Part shown: positions 62,805 to 64,000 of the stretch, in pieces
Layout: each line of letters starts with the position of its first letter
Numbering within the stretch: the stretch's first letter is position 1
NCBI GenBank assembly: GCA_965204165.1
Contig: OZ241969.1
Coordinates: 4,030,001-4,094,000 of the forward strand
DNA length: 64,000 nt
Direction of reading: 5' to 3'
From: VYFG01 sp965204165
GTDB taxonomy: Bacteria > Pseudomonadota > Gammaproteobacteria > Arenicellales > Poriferihabitantaceae
Made by a program: the position numbers and the translations under genes
Notes under the pieces: model-generated
Databases searched by the model: none
What the model was told of the DNA's origin: nothing
The model's input: the letters and a program-made list of their open reading frames with translations, nothing else

Positions 62805-62869
62805 CGAACAGCTCCTGCAACAAGGCAGCCAGAAATGTTACCCGGGTCGGTCGGCAATGGATCCGGGAA

Positions 62870-63475
62870 TCAGGCGGACTGTCCCGCCATTGCAACCCGC
62901 ACCCGCAGCGCACTGCCAAGCCCACTGTCTCCGGTCATGACCCTTTCAAAGGCCAGGCCGAGATATTCCGCAGCGTCCCGGGCACGTTTCTCGATATCGG
63001 GATCATCCAGCTGGGCCAGGAGCACCAGCTTGCGGTAATTGCCGAAATAGACGTCCTTCAGCTCCGGGTGCCTGTCCAGCCCCAATCCCCTGACCATCAC
63101 GCGCTCGAAGTGGCGCGCCAGGAAATCCGTCAGGTAGAACGTCCCCAGTTCCGCTTCCTGCAGTTCACCGAAGACCCGGCTGCCGGCGAACATCTCGTAG
63201 CAGTGGGCGCCCGGCAAACGTTCGATATCCTCTTCCGCAAGCATCCGGTCCAGTTCGCCCCCGGTTCCGCAGTCGGAATAGGCCACGAAAATTTCCCGGT
63301 ACTGCGCCCGCGCCTCGCGGATCTTCTCCCTTACCGCCTGCGTGATCCGTTCCGGGCGATTGTGCAGTTCGGCGGGCAGGCACTGGAAATCCATGTGCTC
63401 CCAACCGCTTGCGTCCCGGATCCTGACCAGATCATGCGCAAGTGCGCCGCAGGCAATGACGAGAACCCTCTCCAC
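62870..63475 (-). CDS. DUF1638 family protein
   Basis: Encodes 201 residues. The segments VLVIACGALAHDLVRI, MDFQCLPAELHNRPE, VAYSDCGTGGELDRML and LPGAHCYEMFAG define the DUF1638 family, with conserved cysteines and a His that look like a metal site. DUF1638 genes cluster with MttB-type methyltransferases and corrinoid proteins in many bacteria, but the function is not established. It starts 28 bases after the corrinoid protein gene. Confidence 0.8.
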   Translation of the reverse strand: MERVLVIACGALAHDLVRIRDASGWEHMDFQCLPAELHNRPERITQAVREKIREARAQYREIFVAYSDCGTGGELDRMLAEEDIERLPGAHCYEMFAGSRVFGELQEAELGTFYLTDFLARHFERVMVRGLGLDRHPELKDVYFGNYRKLVLLAQLDDPDIEKRARDAAEYLGLAFERVMTGDSGLGSALRVRVAMAGQSA

Positions 63476-63502
63476 GCGCCATCAGTCTCCTGCGGCCGTC
63501 AA

Positions 63503-64000
63503 TCAGGCCGCGGCACGGCGCTGGGCCACCAGCGCCTGTGCGGTTTCAACCGCCACGGCGGCATCCCGGCAATACGCATCCGCACCCACGGCCTTGCCGA
63601 ATTCCTCGTTCAGGGGCGCGCCGCCGACCAGCACGATGTAGTCGTCCCGAATCCCCTTTTCGACCAGCGTGTCAATCACCACCTTCATGTAGGGCATGGT
63701 GGTGGTCAGCAGTGCGGACATGCCGAGAATATCCGGTTGATGCTTCTCGATCGCTTCCAGGTAGTTCTCCACCGGGTTGTCTATGCCGAGATCAATGACC
63801 TCGAAGCCCGCCCCTTCCATCATCATGGCCACCAGGTTCTTGCCGATGTCGTGGATATCGCCTTTCACGGTGCCGACCACCATCTTGCCGATCGGCTTGG
63901 CGCCGGTCTCCGCGAGCAACGGCCGCAGCACCTCCATCCCTCCTTTCATGGCGTTGGCCGACATCAGCACTTCCGGCACGAACAGGATTCCGTCCCGGAA
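63503..64000 (-). CDS. corrinoid protein, B12-binding (MttC/MtbC-like), C-terminal part
   Basis: The gene runs off the right edge, and about 165 C-terminal residues are visible. VKGDIHDIGKNLVAMMMEGAGFEVIDLG contains the D-x-H-x2-G motif whose His ligates the cobalt from below, followed by ILGMSALLTTTM and VLVGGAPL of the Rossmann-like B12 fold. It accepts a methyl from the MttB-type enzyme and passes it to the folate methyltransferase. The helical cap domain is outside the window. Confidence 0.92.
   Translation of the reverse strand, partial: FRDGILFVPEVLMSANAMKGGMEVLRPLLAETGAKPIGKMVVGTVKGDIHDIGKNLVAMMMEGAGFEVIDLGIDNPVENYLEAIEKHQPDILGMSALLTTTMPYMKVVIDTLVEKGIRDDYIVLVGGAPLNEEFGKAVGADAYCRDAAVAVETAQALVAQRRAAA

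Overview
The window looks like a chromosomal piece of a high-GC, Gram-negative, respiring proteobacterium, most likely a gammaproteobacterium. The reasons are lpxK-kdsB, algC, prfC, pgeF, uup, qmcA/nfeD and a sucA-sucB-lpd cluster, all closely packed and mostly with ATGA-type overlaps. The mixture of metabolite importers, methylamine/betaine-type corrinoid chemistry, CoA-transferase chemistry and several toxin-antitoxin modules would fit a marine or host-associated lineage, but that is an inference from gene content.

Layout. 1-3418 (minus): a Rieske oxygenase, a glutamine-synthetase-like ligase and the start of a Leu/Ile/Val-type binding protein, probably one catabolic unit. 3593-7012: a Fic gene with 24-bp tandem repeats upstream, a mixed phd/fitA/vapC toxin-antitoxin group, and an orphan AbrB antitoxin next to a vapC remnant. 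7133-9345: PCu(A)C copper chaperone and RF3. 9611-15160 (plus): a five-gene peptide/nickel-type ABC importer, then uup and (minus) pgeF. 18022-21041: a CaiB-type CoA transferase overlapping a citrate-synthase-family enzyme, divergent from an IclR regulator with a 20-bp palindrome between them. 21175: tRNA-Ser(UGA), followed by a RelE/HigA-type module. 22583-28812: corrinoid uptake, with btuC-btuD-like genes converging on btuB-btuF-2H phosphoesterase-cobU headed by a cobalamin riboswitch. 28904-31919: nfeD, qmcA, algC. 32107-37731: lpd, sucB, sucA. 37890-41038: CoxG-like protein, a ThiF/MoeB-SDR pair, cysC. 41100-46832: LysR regulator and an SDH/FRD-like complex cotranscribed with a two-subunit class I fumarase. 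47013-50167: CYTH protein, FrhB-family Fe-S flavoprotein, ureohydrolase. 50372-51960: AbiE-like toxin-antitoxin. 52355-56247: TPR protein, YbdK-like ligase, kdsB, lpxK. 56452-64000: corrinoid-dependent demethylation locus.

How the parts fit. The right end encodes an MttB/MtgB-type methyltransferase, a corrinoid protein, a RACo-type reductive activator, a methyl-corrinoid:tetrahydrofolate methyltransferase, two small conserved partners (Virulence_fact and DUF1638 families) and a GbdR/GlxA-like regulator. Together they would move a methyl group from a quaternary or tertiary amine to tetrahydrofolate. This machine needs cobalamin, and the riboswitch-controlled uptake/salvage genes at 22.6-28.8 kb would supply it. 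The most unusual observations are the arginine-rich C-terminal tails shared by the activator and the folate methyltransferase, a 2H phosphoesterase inside the cobalamin operon, an SdhA-like flavoprotein with Cys in place of the FAD-linking His, and the 24-bp tandem repeats in front of fic.
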